From assembly GCF_003287895.1 (NCBI RefSeq), contig NZ_CP030280.1, forward strand, positions 999,501-1,063,500: a DNA stretch of 64,000 bases. Reading direction: 5' to 3'. The notes below the pieces were generated by a model. The model was not told where the DNA came from, did no database searches, and worked only from the letters and a program-made list of their open reading frames with translations. Origin of the DNA: Blautia argi. Lineage in GTDB: Bacteria; Bacillota; Clostridia; Lachnospirales; Lachnospiraceae. This document shows positions 1-8,816 of the stretch, piece by piece (position 1 is the stretch's first letter; every line of letters begins with the position of its first letter). The translations under genes and the position numbers were made by a program.

Positions 1-1005
1 TATCTGGTAAATCCATTTTATCCAAATCAGAAATTAATAGATGAAATGCAGGCGAATTTCGGCAGGCTATTATGTGATTATCCGTCGGGTATGAATGTGA
101 ATAGCCTTCTGGGAGCCAAGTATTATGGACTCCGCAGAGAACAGGTTTGTGTCGGAAACGGCGCTGCAGAATTGATTAAAGCTTTAATGGAGAGGTTAGA
201 GGGAAAAGTAGGAATGATTTATCCTACTTTTGAGGAATATCCCCATCGTAGAAAAGAAGAGGATATTGTTCCGTATCAGATACAGGACAGAGATTTCAGA
301 TATACAGCAGATGAATTGATGAATTATTATGAAGATAAAGAAATTCAAATTCTGGTTTTGATTAATCCCGATAACCCTTCCGGAAACTATATTGAAAAGA
401 GAGAGGTGCTTCGTATTGCTCAATGGGCAGAGCGCAGAAATATCAGATTTGTTGTAGATGAATCTTTTGTGGATTTTGCAGATACAGAAGAAAATCCTAC
501 TTTACTGGAAGAAGATATTATCAAAAAATATAGGAATTTAATCGTGATAAAGAGTATTTCCAAATCCTTTGGCGTACCAGGTTTAAGGTTAGGGCTTCTG
601 GTGTCTGACGATTTAGATTTGATTGCAAAAATGAAGAAAGATGTTTCTATCTGGAATATTAATTCTTTTGCAGAATTTTATATGCAGATTTTTGAAAAAT
701 ATAAAGCCAATTATGACGATGCTATGAAGAAGTTCCGCGTTGTCCGTAAAGAATATGTGGAAATGTTGAATCAGATTTCTGACTTAAGAGTGATTCCTTC
801 ACAGGCCAATTACCTGATGTGTGAACTTACCGGTGCTATGACCAGTAAAGAACTCGCGGAAGAATTATTGGATAAATACAGCATTTTGATTAAAGATTTA
901 TCAAACAAAAATGGGTTTGATGGAAAATCTTATATACGTGTTGCAGTAAAACGTCCGGAAGAGAATCAGAAACTGGTTGATGCAATAAAAGAAGTATTAA
1001 AATAA
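1..1005 (+). CDS. PLP-dependent class I/II aminotransferase (5'-partial)
   Basis: The reading frame is open from base 1 and ends at 1005, so the true start lies upstream; the internal ATG at 46 is not the start. The protein has the fold-type I aminotransferase pattern: NGAAELI near the cofactor phosphate site, NPDNPSGN, DESFVDFAD, and SISKSFGVPGLRLG, whose lysine should form the Schiff base with PLP. It most resembles histidinol-phosphate or threonine-phosphate decarboxylase-like enzymes. In related Firmicutes this domain is often the C-terminal half of a nucleotidyltransferase-aminotransferase fusion in surface-polymer clusters. That fusion is inference here, because the N-terminus is missing. 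The downstream CDP-glycerol transferase and YidC-sulfatase genes fit a wall- or lipid-linked polymer pathway, so a role in making a decorated nucleotide-activated head group is plausible. The exact substrate is unknown. Confidence 0.8.
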   Translation, partial: YLVNPFYPNQKLIDEMQANFGRLLCDYPSGMNVNSLLGAKYYGLRREQVCVGNGAAELIKALMERLEGKVGMIYPTFEEYPHRRKEEDIVPYQIQDRDFRYTADELMNYYEDKEIQILVLINPDNPSGNYIEKREVLRIAQWAERRNIRFVVDESFVDFADTEENPTLLEEDIIKKYRNLIVIKSISKSFGVPGLRLGLLVSDDLDLIAKMKKDVSIWNINSFAEFYMQIFEKYKANYDDAMKKFRVVRKEYVEMLNQISDLRVIPSQANYLMCELTGAMTSKELAEELLDKYSILIKDLSNKNGFDGKSYIRVAVKRPEENQKLVDAIKEVLK

Positions 1006-1020
1006 AACAAAAGAAAAAGT

Positions 1021-1527
1021 ATGAAAAAATATATCATTTATCTCCCTGTTTTATTAGTGCCTCTGCTTAACCTGATGCTGTATGAATGGAAGTTTTCCGT
1101 AAAAGAATTTTTTATGATGGCAGGTATTGCTTTTTCGGAAGAAGTTTTTTTCAGAGGATTTCTGCTGTCAAAACTGACAGGGAATTTTAGATATCGAGTA
1201 TTCAGAGGAATCCTGATTACAAGTTTTGTATTTTCAGGTATGCATTTTATAAATCTGTTTTCCGGAGCCTCACCCGGCTATGTGCTTGCACAGTGCATAA
1301 GTGCAGGGTGCATAGGGTTTTGCTTTGCCGTTATTGTTTACAGGGAAAGGAGTATTTTCTTTTGTGTGCTGTTTCATTTGTTGATTAATCTTACATCAAC
1401 AGAAGCAAATCTGGAATTATCAGAAATTCAATGGCTGATTTATGGCGCTGCGGCTGTTTTTTATGCAGGGTATGGGATATGGATGTATCGAAGGAAAAAG
1501 AAAGTGAACAAGCAAGGAGAAAGATAA
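1021..1527 (+). CDS. CPBP family intramembrane metalloprotease (short)
   Basis: This is a 168-residue, strongly hydrophobic protein with about four to five membrane segments. The CPBP (Abi/Rce1-like) motifs are visible: EEVFFRGF carries the EExxxR metal-site signature, and FSGMHF and the later LFHLLIN supply the histidines. The family cleaves membrane peptides or prenylated substrates, and in Firmicutes often serves in bacteriocin self-immunity or protein maturation. Here it sits 15 bases after the aminotransferase and one base before the glycerophosphotransferase gene, so it is almost certainly co-transcribed with the polymer genes. It is shorter than many CPBP proteins because it lacks extra N-terminal membrane spans. 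Its substrate cannot be deduced. Confidence 0.82.
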   Translation: MKKYIIYLPVLLVPLLNLMLYEWKFSVKEFFMMAGIAFSEEVFFRGFLLSKLTGNFRYRVFRGILITSFVFSGMHFINLFSGASPGYVLAQCISAGCIGFCFAVIVYRERSIFFCVLFHLLINLTSTEANLELSEIQWLIYGAAAVFYAGYGIWMYRRKKKVNKQGER

Positions 1528-1528
1528 G

Positions 1529-2782
1529 ATGAAACTCTATATTGATCCAGGTACAGGAAGTATGCTGTTTGCAATTCTTATAGGAATTCTGGGTGCAGCA
1601 AATTATTTATTAAAAGATTGGATTGTAAAAATAAGGTTTCTTTTAAGCGGAGGAAGACAAAAGGCAGACGTGAATGAAAAAAAGATACCAATTGTAATTT
1701 TTTCAGATGATAAGAGATATTGGACAGTATTTGAACCTCTTTGCCGGGAATTTGATAGGAGGGGAGTAGATATTGTTTATATGACAGCTTCTCCGGACGA
1801 CCCGGCTTTAAAGAATCCGTATGAACATATAAAAGGAGAGTTTATAGGAGAAAATAATAAGGCATTCGCAAAGCTGAATTTTTTAAATGCAACCTTGGTG
1901 CTTTCCACAACACCGGGCTTAGATGTGTATCAGTGGAAACGCTCAAAAAAAGTACAGTATTATGTACATATGCTTCATGCGGCAAATGAAATTGCGGGAT
2001 ATCGAATGTTTGGAACGGATTATTATGATGCATTGCTTCTGTCGGGGGAATATCAGGTGAGAGATGTCAGATATCTGGAAAGTATTCGGAATCTCCCGGA
2101 AAAGGAAATTGTAAAGATTGGCATTCCGTATTTGGACGAGATGTATGCCAGATTGCATAAGGCTCAGAATGCGGATATAAAGTCAGGGAAAAAGGAACGT
2201 ACGGTATTACTGGCGCCATCCTGGGGGAAAAGCGCAATTCTTTCAAAGTTTGGAGAGAGGATTATAGACGTGTTAATAGAAACGGGATATTCGATTATCA
2301 TTCGTCCCCACCCGCAGTCTTTTACTTCAGAGAGAGAAATGCTGGATACTTTGATGGAAAAATATCCAAATTCAGAAAAACTGGAATGGAATCGTGATAA
2401 TGATAATTTTGAAGTTTTGAAACGTGCAGATATTTTGATTTCTGATTTCTCAGGGGTTGTCTTTGATTTTTCTCTTGTGCATGAAAAGCCGGTTATTTAT
2501 ACAGATACAAAATTTGATAAAGGCCCATATGACGCATGGTGGCTGAAAACACCTTACTGGACATTTACGGCATTGCCACGTATCGGGCAGGAATTGAATG
2601 AAGAAAATCTGGATTCTTTGAAAGAAATGATAGACAGTTGTCTGTCTGATGAAAAGTATGCACAGGGACGTCAGGAGGTTATCAGAGAAACCTGGGAACA
2701 CAGAGGAGAAGGAACACAGCGGGCAGTAGACTATATTTTGAGTAAGTATGAGCAGTTGAAGTCCGCAGAGGAGGAAAAGTAA
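1529..2782 (+). CDS. CDP-glycerol glycerophosphotransferase family protein
   Basis: 417 residues. After a hydrophobic N-terminal segment (roughly residues 8-35) comes a GT-B-like domain ending in the family motifs: IIRPHPQS, ADILISDFSGVVFDFSLVHEKPVIY and a final HRGEGTQRAVDYI. These match the TagB/TagF superfamily, which transfers glycerol-phosphate or ribitol-phosphate from the CDP donor onto a lipid- or sugar-linked acceptor at the cytoplasmic membrane face. The gene starts one base after the CPBP gene stop and ends two bases before the next start, so the operon is tight. Together with the YidC-sulfatase fusion downstream it suggests synthesis of a teichoic-acid-like polymer. Donor and acceptor are not determinable from sequence. 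Confidence 0.85.
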   Translation: MKLYIDPGTGSMLFAILIGILGAANYLLKDWIVKIRFLLSGGRQKADVNEKKIPIVIFSDDKRYWTVFEPLCREFDRRGVDIVYMTASPDDPALKNPYEHIKGEFIGENNKAFAKLNFLNATLVLSTTPGLDVYQWKRSKKVQYYVHMLHAANEIAGYRMFGTDYYDALLLSGEYQVRDVRYLESIRNLPEKEIVKIGIPYLDEMYARLHKAQNADIKSGKKERTVLLAPSWGKSAILSKFGERIIDVLIETGYSIIIRPHPQSFTSEREMLDTLMEKYPNSEKLEWNRDNDNFEVLKRADILISDFSGVVFDFSLVHEKPVIYTDTKFDKGPYDAWWLKTPYWTFTALPRIGQELNEENLDSLKEMIDSCLSDEKYAQGRQEVIRETWEHRGEGTQRAVDYILSKYEQLKSAEEEK

Positions 2783-2783
2783 C

Positions 2784-5546
2784 ATGTCATTAGGAGAAAT
2801 TTTAAACAGTTTGTTATTGATGCCGCTTCAGTTGATGTTTGAAGTGATTTATATGATTGCAAACAGGGTGATTGATAATCCGGGAATGTCCATTATTGTT
2901 TTAAGCCTGGTTATGAACTTTCTTGTGCTTCCTCTGTATAAGCGGGCAGATGCCATGCAGGAAGAAGAACGTGATATGGAAATGAAGCTTCGCGATGGTG
3001 TGTCGCATATCAAAAAAACGTTCAAAGGAGATGAACGTATGATGATGCTTCAAACCTACTATCGGCAAAATAATTATAAGCCTACCTATGTGCTGCGAGG
3101 GGCTGTTTCCTTATTTTTAGAAATTCCGTTTTTTATTGCAGCGTATCGTTTTCTTTCTGAACTACAATTATTAAATGGTGTGTCTTTTGGTCCTGTTTCT
3201 GATTTATCCAAGCCAGATGAATTATTGGTATTAGGTGAAATTACGATTAATATTTTGCCTATTCTTATGACAGCGATTAATTTGATATCCTGTGTGATTT
3301 TCACAAAGGGAAGTTCTATAAAGCAGAAAGTACAGTTATATGGAATGGCTTTATTTTTCCTTGTGTTTTTATATACATCTCCGTCAGGGCTGGTATTTTA
3401 CTGGACATTGAATAATGTGTTTTCTTTAGTAAAGACGATTTTTTATAAAATAAAAAATCCTGCTAAAATTTTGAGTGTTATAGTTTCCATATCGGGTCTT
3501 TTTCTTTTTGTATATGGTGTCTTCTTCTATCCCGTACCGACAGCGAAGAGATTGCTATTTTTTGTTTTTTGCGGTGTATTGCTGCAGCTTCCGATTATTT
3601 ATACATGCTTTAAAAATAAAATTCAAAGTAAGTTTTATACAGACCTGGGACAGGCAAATCGAAAGGTTTTTTTGGCAGGCGGAATATTTTTGTCTGTTTT
3701 GACAGGTGTTTTGATTCCGTCAGCAGTTATGAATGCTTCTCCACAGGAATTTATAGATATTAATTATTACTACCATCCGTTTTGGTTTATAGTAAGCGCT
3801 TTTTGCCTGGCTATAGGAATTTTTGTTATTTGGGCAGGGGTATTTTATTGGTTGGCAAAACCATCGGTAAAAGTGTTATTTGACCGGGGAATCTGGATCC
3901 TTTCAGGGATCACAGTGGTTAATTACATGTTTTTCGGAAAAAATCTGGGAATTCTGAATTCAGAATTGAAGTATGAGCAGGGACTTGATTTTAGTCTGCG
4001 CGATCAGGCATGGAATGCATTGCTTATGCTGGGAGTGATTGTATTACTTTGGTTTGTTGCACAGCATTGGAAGAAACAGGTTCTCAATCTGCTGGTAATT
4101 GTAACGATTGCCGTCAGCGGAATGGGTGTCTATAATATGGTCAACATAAATAAGGAAATTGGTAAAGTAAAAGAGCAGATTGCATTAAACAGCAAAATGC
4201 CGGAATTTCATTTGAGCCAAAAAGGCAAAAATGTTGTTGTTATTATGCTTGACAGAGCAATGGGGGCATATATACCATATCTTTTTCAGGAAAAGCCGGA
4301 GTTAAAAGAAGCATTTTCAGGATTTACTTATTATCCAAATGCAATTTCTTTTGGGGGATTTACAAATGTGGGAACCCCCGCATTATTTGGCGGATATGAA
4401 TACACCCCAATGGAAATGAATAAAAGAAGCGATGAAACGCTGATGACAAAACAGAATGAAGCTTTGAAGGTAATGCCTGTTCTGTTTGATGAGAATGATT
4501 TTGAGGTTACAGTATGCGATCCGACTTATGCAAATTATCAGTGGATTCCAGACCTGAGTATTTATGATGAATATCCGGATATAGATGCATATATTACAAA
4601 AGGAAAGTTTTCTGACCAAACAGCTAAGGAAAGAAAGATACAGAATAATAAAAGACGATTTTTCTGTTACAGCATTGTAAAATCCGTGCCACTCTGTTTC
4701 CAGGAACTTTTATATGACCAGGGAAATTATAACCAGAGCAATAGTGGTTCAGAAACAAATGGAATTTATTCAGGACAGACTCTGACAGGAACAGCAATTG
4801 CAGACGGATTATATGATAGCTTTATGGATTCGTATCATGTGCTGGATAATCTGTCAGAGATGACAAAAATAGACCAAGCAGAAAAAGATACGTTTATGTT
4901 TATGACAAATGATACAACACATGATCCGATGTTGCTTCAGACACCAGACTATGTCCCGGCAGAGCATGTGGACAATACAGAGTATGATATGGAAAACAAG
5001 GATCGTTTTACCGTGAATGGAGTAACCTTAAAAATGGAAAATGATATGCAGATAACACATTATCATGCGAATATGGCCGCTTTGCTTAAGTTAGGGGAAT
5101 GGTTTGATTCTTTACGGGAAAACGGAGTATATGATAATACAAGGATTATTTTAGTTTCAGACCATGGTCAGCCTTTAGCTCATGCAGATGAATTTATGCT
5201 GGAAGATGGAAATGACAGGAGCTTCTTTAATCCTCTGCTTATGGTAAAAGACTTTAACAGCAAAGAATTTACAACTTCTGAGGTATTTATGACCAATGCG
5301 GATGTTCCGACATTGGCGATGAAGGAGTTAATTGAAAATCCGACAAATCCGTTTACAGGAAAGAAAATGGATTCAACTGAAAAAACAGCTCATGAACAGT
5401 ATATTTTGTTATCGTATGATTGGGATACGAATGTAAATAATGGAAAAACATTTCTTCCGGGAAGGTGGTACTCTGTGAAGGAGGATATGAGGGATAATAA
5501 AAACTGGAAATTGATTAAAGAGGAAGGGGTGTTAAAAAGCGAATAA
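2784..5546 (+). CDS. YidC/Oxa1 insertase domain fused to LTA-synthase-like sulfatase domain
   Basis: 920 residues. The first ~230 look like a YidC/Oxa1-type core: a membrane segment, a charged cytoplasmic hairpin (RADAMQEEERDMEMKL), then spans around SLFLEIPFFIAAYRFLSEL and SPSGLVFYWTLNNVFSLVK. Several more membrane segments follow to about residue 460. From ~480 a sulfatase/alkaline-phosphatase domain begins (NVVVIMLDRAMG), with a likely nucleophile threonine in GFTNVGTPALF (~530), MTNDTTHDPM, and the metal-site motif VSDHGQ (~790). LTA synthases of this superfamily move glycerol-phosphate from phosphatidylglycerol on the outer membrane face. The insertase-like half has no known role in such a reaction. 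The gene follows a CDP-glycerol transferase by one base. A shared polymer pathway is inferred. Confidence 0.8.
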   Translation: MSLGEILNSLLLMPLQLMFEVIYMIANRVIDNPGMSIIVLSLVMNFLVLPLYKRADAMQEEERDMEMKLRDGVSHIKKTFKGDERMMMLQTYYRQNNYKPTYVLRGAVSLFLEIPFFIAAYRFLSELQLLNGVSFGPVSDLSKPDELLVLGEITINILPILMTAINLISCVIFTKGSSIKQKVQLYGMALFFLVFLYTSPSGLVFYWTLNNVFSLVKTIFYKIKNPAKILSVIVSISGLFLFVYGVFFYPVPTAKRLLFFVFCGVLLQLPIIYTCFKNKIQSKFYTDLGQANRKVFLAGGIFLSVLTGVLIPSAVMNASPQEFIDINYYYHPFWFIVSAFCLAIGIFVIWAGVFYWLAKPSVKVLFDRGIWILSGITVVNYMFFGKNLGILNSELKYEQGLDFSLRDQAWNALLMLGVIVLLWFVAQHWKKQVLNLLVIVTIAVSGMGVYNMVNINKEIGKVKEQIALNSKMPEFHLSQKGKNVVVIMLDRAMGAYIPYLFQEKPELKEAFSGFTYYPNAISFGGFTNVGTPALFGGYEYTPMEMNKRSDETLMTKQNEALKVMPVLFDENDFEVTVCDPTYANYQWIPDLSIYDEYPDIDAYITKGKFSDQTAKERKIQNNKRRFFCYSIVKSVPLCFQELLYDQGNYNQSNSGSETNGIYSGQTLTGTAIADGLYDSFMDSYHVLDNLSEMTKIDQAEKDTFMFMTNDTTHDPMLLQTPDYVPAEHVDNTEYDMENKDRFTVNGVTLKMENDMQITHYHANMAALLKLGEWFDSLRENGVYDNTRIILVSDHGQPLAHADEFMLEDGNDRSFFNPLLMVKDFNSKEFTTSEVFMTNADVPTLAMKELIENPTNPFTGKKMDSTEKTAHEQYILLSYDWDTNVNNGKTFLPGRWYSVKEDMRDNKNWKLIKEEGVLKSE

Positions 5547-5874
5547 TTTAGGGAAAATCTGAAAGGGAATTTTTGAGGAAAGTGGCAGAATGGCTGGGTA
5601 ATTTGTATGGATTACCCAGCCATGTGTAATATATGTCCTGGTCGTGTAAAAAGAGAAACCATTGGGTGTTCATAAAGCATTTCTGTTCAGTCAGTATAAT
5701 TTTTGATAATTCCATTACGGATAATAAGTAAAAGAGTTTGTTTTCCGGTGTCAAAATTAAGTTCATATTTTTTCATTTTTTCTATGGTATAGTTCAGACA
5801 GTGACAAGATTGTTGCAAAATACAGGAAAATGAAAAGCTCCCGGGAAAGCTTGGACAAAAGAAAGGAATTACAT
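5547..5874. other. Intergenic region with a perfect inverted repeat and a leader
   Basis: These 328 bases separate the polymer operon from the HTH operon. They hold the 13-bp inverted repeat at 5590-5623 and, further on, a TATAGT hexamer at 5788-5793 that could be the -10 of the HTH operon, without a convincing -35. In-frame ATG codons occur at 5830 and 5875. The second has the better ribosome site (aaaggaatt) and is chosen as the start. No other gene is apparent. Confidence 0.5.
5590..5623. repeat. Perfect 13-bp inverted repeat with 8-base loop
   Basis: ATGGCTGGGTAAT at 5590-5602 is the exact reverse complement of ATTACCCAGCCAT at 5611-5623. It lies 44 bases after the sulfatase gene and would fold into a strong hairpin. 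There is no T-run on either side, so it is not a textbook intrinsic terminator. It could be an mRNA 3'-end stabiliser or a protein site. Confidence 0.6.
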
Positions 5875-6565
5875 ATGAATCATGAAAAAATGAAGAATTG
5901 GCTGAAGCAGCACACCCTTATTCTGGAAGAGAGTTTTTGTGACAGTCTCAGAAAAATTGTTGAGGAGTATAAGGAGCAATATGGTTATAAGACAATGAGT
6001 GAGGTGTATAGGCTTATGGGTATAAGCAGACAGCAGATTGCCTACTGGGCAGCCAATCCCTACAGTACACAAACAAAAAAAACGGTATTTGACAGTATTA
6101 AAAGCAGCAGAGATTTTTTGCTTATCTGACGAAGAGGCGGAACATCTGGCCAACAAAGCCGGGTTGTCTTTACAACAAGGCGGCAGAAGGTTAGAAATGC
6201 AGAAGGTATTGGAACAATATAGCGGAAGACAGAACCAGCTGTTTGCAGCATCCAATATAACTGAGCGTATGCTTTATTACATAAAAGCGAACAGAAACCC
6301 CTCTAAGGAGAGTCTGACAGCATTGGTTATTTCACTTGGAATGGAAACAGAAGAAATCCAGCAGATATTAAAAACAGCAGGCTATGTGTTATCAAAGTCA
6401 TTGCCAATGGATATGGTTGTGTTATATTTTCTGGAACATAGGTCAGAAATGGACAGAGAAATGTCTTTGGTCTGGCAGATTAATGAGGTGTTGGAAGAAC
6501 TGGAACTTCCATTATTGGGAACCAGATTGTATGGAAAAGGAGAAATAATATGGGGAAAACCGTAG
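5875..6565 (+). pseudogene. Double helix-turn-helix regulator, frameshifted at an A8 tract
   Basis: Two overlapping frames together make one protein. The first (from ATG 5875) reads MNHEKMKNWLKQ...YRLMGISRQQIAYW and runs out at 6129. The second, one base forward, carries KKRYLTVLKAAEIFCLSDEEAEHL and continues to 6565. They join at the run of eight A at 6075-6082; a run of seven would restore one continuous protein of about 230 residues. Each half looks like a Cro/C1-type HTH (a second one is SNITERMLYYIKANRNPSKESLTALV), so the regulator would have two tandem HTH domains. Its end overlaps the start of the PLAT gene by 16 bases, which suggests translational coupling. Whether the frame is broken, slippage-controlled or a sequencing error cannot be told here. 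Confidence 0.7.
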
Positions 6566-7581
6566 AATATGAGTTGGTCATCAAAACAGCAAATAAAATG
6601 TGGTCAGGAACAGATAATGACGTATATATCATAGTGTATGGAGAAGTAGACGGAGAAGAAGTCCATACAGATGAGATAAATCTTTCACAACGGGTAAATG
6701 GAAATTCATTTGAAAGAAATGCTGAGCACAGATTAGCGTTTCAGTGGGAAGATATTGGGAGACCAACGAAAATAAAACTTCGTTTAAGCAATACGTTTTT
6801 AGATGACTGGTATTTTGATAAGTGCACGATTCAGAGAAAAGGTCCGGAAACCCCGGAAGAGGATCCGGAAGTGAATAAGAAGGTGACTTTTAAAAAGGAT
6901 ACAATCCTGGAATTTCATCGAAAAGACAGCAGGCTGATTGAGGGGGATTTGAAACCGTTAAAAGAGATTATTCTGCAGGAAAAGTTGATTCAGGCGTATG
7001 GAGGCAGGGATTTAATGACGCTTTCGCCTAACGGAGAGTATGAAATCAGTATGGCTTTTATGAAAGAAAAGTCAAAAGTAATTGAATCCAGTACAGTGAC
7101 GGAGAACGGAATGACACATAACCTGAACATAGGAATAGAAGGCGGATATGCAGCAGGCGATAAAGGCGGCGGAGAAGGAAAAGCTTCTTTGAGTTATGGT
7201 TTTTCTTACAGCACATTATATTCCATTGCAAAAACAAGGGCGGATTCTATGACTGAGGGAATGTCAAAGGAAACTACGATTAAAATTGTAAATTCAGGAG
7301 ATACAGTAACAGAATACACAAAAGATGGCGGCGCTGTAAAAGTGACAGTAGAAGAAAGCAAAGTTCAGACATTTGCCATTGTATATGAGGAAACCGTTGT
7401 AGAGGTAGAGAGAAAAAGGCAAGGCGCTTCCTCTGATATCAAGCGCAGTGACAGATTAAAAATCGGGCGCAGAGTGCGGGGCGTTTTACCGCTTACACAG
7501 AACACAGATGGAAAACTGGTTTATAAAAATTCTCTTGGCAAAGTTTTTTCATTAGATAAGCTTTGGGAGGCTTTGAATTAA
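6550..7581 (+). CDS. PLAT-domain protein with beta-rich, pore-former-like C-terminus
   Basis: 343 residues, no signal peptide. Residues ~5-100 fit a PLAT/LH2 beta-sandwich: an initial strand, then SGTDNDVYIIVYGE, NSFERN, the FQWEDIG turn, and LDDWYFDKCTIQ near the end. PLAT domains bind lipid bilayers or membrane proteins, as in clostridial alpha-toxin and lipoxygenases. Residues ~165-290 are rich in Ser/Thr/Gly with alternating hydrophobic residues (KVIESSTVTENGMTHNLNIG, GEGKASLSYGFSYS, KETTIKIV, then VKVTVEESKVQTFAIVYEE). By eye this resembles the amphipathic hairpin and flanking strands of aerolysin/MTX2-type beta-pore formers. That resemblance is inference. The gene overlaps the HTH regulator and is followed 15 bases later by the helical partner. 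Ribosome site aaaaggag. Confidence 0.6.
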   Translation: MGKTVEYELVIKTANKMWSGTDNDVYIIVYGEVDGEEVHTDEINLSQRVNGNSFERNAEHRLAFQWEDIGRPTKIKLRLSNTFLDDWYFDKCTIQRKGPETPEEDPEVNKKVTFKKDTILEFHRKDSRLIEGDLKPLKEIILQEKLIQAYGGRDLMTLSPNGEYEISMAFMKEKSKVIESSTVTENGMTHNLNIGIEGGYAAGDKGGGEGKASLSYGFSYSTLYSIAKTRADSMTEGMSKETTIKIVNSGDTVTEYTKDGGAVKVTVEESKVQTFAIVYEETVVEVERKRQGASSDIKRSDRLKIGRRVRGVLPLTQNTDGKLVYKNSLGKVFSLDKLWEALN

Positions 7582-7596
7582 CATAGGAGAGGTAAA

Positions 7597-8541
7597 ATGG
7601 GAAAATCAAACAGTATACAAAATGCGGAAAAGGCCAACGCTGATTTCAGAAAATTTTTACTGGATATTCAGGAAAATTTGACAGAAAAATTCAATAGGGA
7701 AGAAGAAGTCTTTGAGAAGAAAGTGCAAGAGTTTTATACCAGCTCTGGTTATGACATGCTTATGGTAGCAGAAGGACATAAGTGGTCTTATCATCTGATG
7801 TCAGAATGCGGAGTGGCGATGTTGAAAAACCGAGTGAAAGAAATGGTAGAAGCCTTCTTTGGGGTTGCAGAAGGGGAGATACCAGAGGGAAATCTGGAAA
7901 TTGATAAAACTCCAAATGGAAAGGTTTCAGTACCAGCGTCAGAAGAAGTATTAAAAGCGCTAAATATTATCAGATTTTTCAAAAATTTAGCTTCTGTTTC
8001 AGCAGTGAACTTTATTATCGGAATGTTTGATGTATTAAGTGACAAGCTGGAGATAAGTGCAGAGCATAATTATTCCTCACAGGCCATTGCGCCAGGGTTG
8101 ACACTGCATGTGGATTTATATTCTGCTGCATATTCCAACGAGAGTTTTTTGAAGAATGACAGAATTGTAGAAAGTTATGTCCGGTTTAAACTGATATATT
8201 CTTATGCATTGGCTGGCACTGTATCTGCCATGGATACAATTACAACTCTGGTAGGAAAAATAGCACAAATGGAGCAGGATTTGGCAAAATTTGATGTGAG
8301 ATTGTTTAAAATGATGCAGGATATGAGTGTAGAGTGGGAAACATTGACAGCATACAAAATGCGTTCTGATATGATGCACGCTTATCTGGAAGGAGCAAAA
8401 AAAGAAAAAAATGCAATGATTGCTGAAAATATGGTACGGACAGCACAGGCTGGACAAGAAAGAAGGGTTTTAAGAGCCGGACTGAGATTACCTGCAGAAA
8501 GACTTCGTATGATGAAAAATCTTCAGGAAAGTTACCAGTGA
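7597..8541 (+). CDS. Uncharacterised mainly helical protein, partner of the PLAT protein
   Basis: 314 residues, no recognised family and no signal peptide. The N-terminus (to ~60) and the C-terminus (from ~205) are long amphipathic helices rich in Lys, Glu, Met and Gln. A central stretch (about residues 110-150, RFFKNLASVSAVNFIIGMF) is hydrophobic enough to enter a membrane. Between them is a short beta-prone part (SSQAIAPGLTLHVDLYSAAYSN). The overall plan of long helices flanking a hydrophobic patch is reminiscent of ClyA/HBL-type alpha-pore formers or of a chaperone/immunity partner, but no motif proves either. It starts 15 bases after the PLAT gene with site aggagagg and is followed 3 bases later by the 60-residue gene, so it is surely in the same operon. 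Confidence 0.55.
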   Translation: MGKSNSIQNAEKANADFRKFLLDIQENLTEKFNREEEVFEKKVQEFYTSSGYDMLMVAEGHKWSYHLMSECGVAMLKNRVKEMVEAFFGVAEGEIPEGNLEIDKTPNGKVSVPASEEVLKALNIIRFFKNLASVSAVNFIIGMFDVLSDKLEISAEHNYSSQAIAPGLTLHVDLYSAAYSNESFLKNDRIVESYVRFKLIYSYALAGTVSAMDTITTLVGKIAQMEQDLAKFDVRLFKMMQDMSVEWETLTAYKMRSDMMHAYLEGAKKEKNAMIAENMVRTAQAGQERRVLRAGLRLPAERLRMMKNLQESYQ

Positions 8542-8544
8542 TAA

Positions 8545-8727
8545 ATGGACCGCTTTTTTTCGGGAGATATTTTTGAAGATATGAGGATTCGAACAGGAAG
8601 TTCTTATATATCAGATTTGCCTTATAAAAAGCAGCAGGTATGGGAAGAACTACAGAAGATACAAATAGAGAAATATTCTAAAGAGCAGTTTATGGATTTT
8701 ATGAACTATGTATTTGGAAGGGAATAA
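8545..8727 (+). CDS. Small acidic/aromatic hypothetical protein, last gene of the PLAT operon
   Basis: 60 residues (begins MDRFFSGDIFEDM, ends MDFMNYVFGRE), soluble, no recognised family. Its start codon follows the previous stop by three bases, with aggaaag about 15 bases upstream, so it is read as the end of the HTH/PLAT operon. It is followed by the strong bidirectional terminator. Small terminal genes in such operons are often immunity or adaptor proteins, but nothing in the sequence shows that here. Coding status rests on position, the correct frame length and an ordinary amino-acid composition. Confidence 0.5.
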   Translation: MDRFFSGDIFEDMRIRTGSSYISDLPYKKQQVWEELQKIQIEKYSKEQFMDFMNYVFGRE

Positions 8728-8760
8728 AAAGACCGCTGCGTATAGAAGATAAGTCGGAAA

Positions 8761-8806
8761 AGCAAGGGGGCTGTGGCACTAAATAATTAGTACGCAGCCC
8801 TTTGCT
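8761..8806. terminator. Bidirectional terminator between convergent genes
   Basis: AGCAAGGGGGCTG (8761-8773) pairs with CAGCCCTTTGCT (8795-8806), and the inner arms ACTAA/TTAGT extend the stem. It lies between the end of the PLAT operon and the convergent lysR gene, whose 3' end begins at 8817. The stem is GC-rich but the T-runs are weak on both sides. Confidence 0.7.
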
Positions 8807-8816
8807 GTAGAATTTA

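Noticed and set aside
5590..5623. Intrinsic terminator call for the 13-bp inverted repeat
   Set aside because: The stem is perfect, but no T-run follows on either strand, so it is listed as a repeat only.
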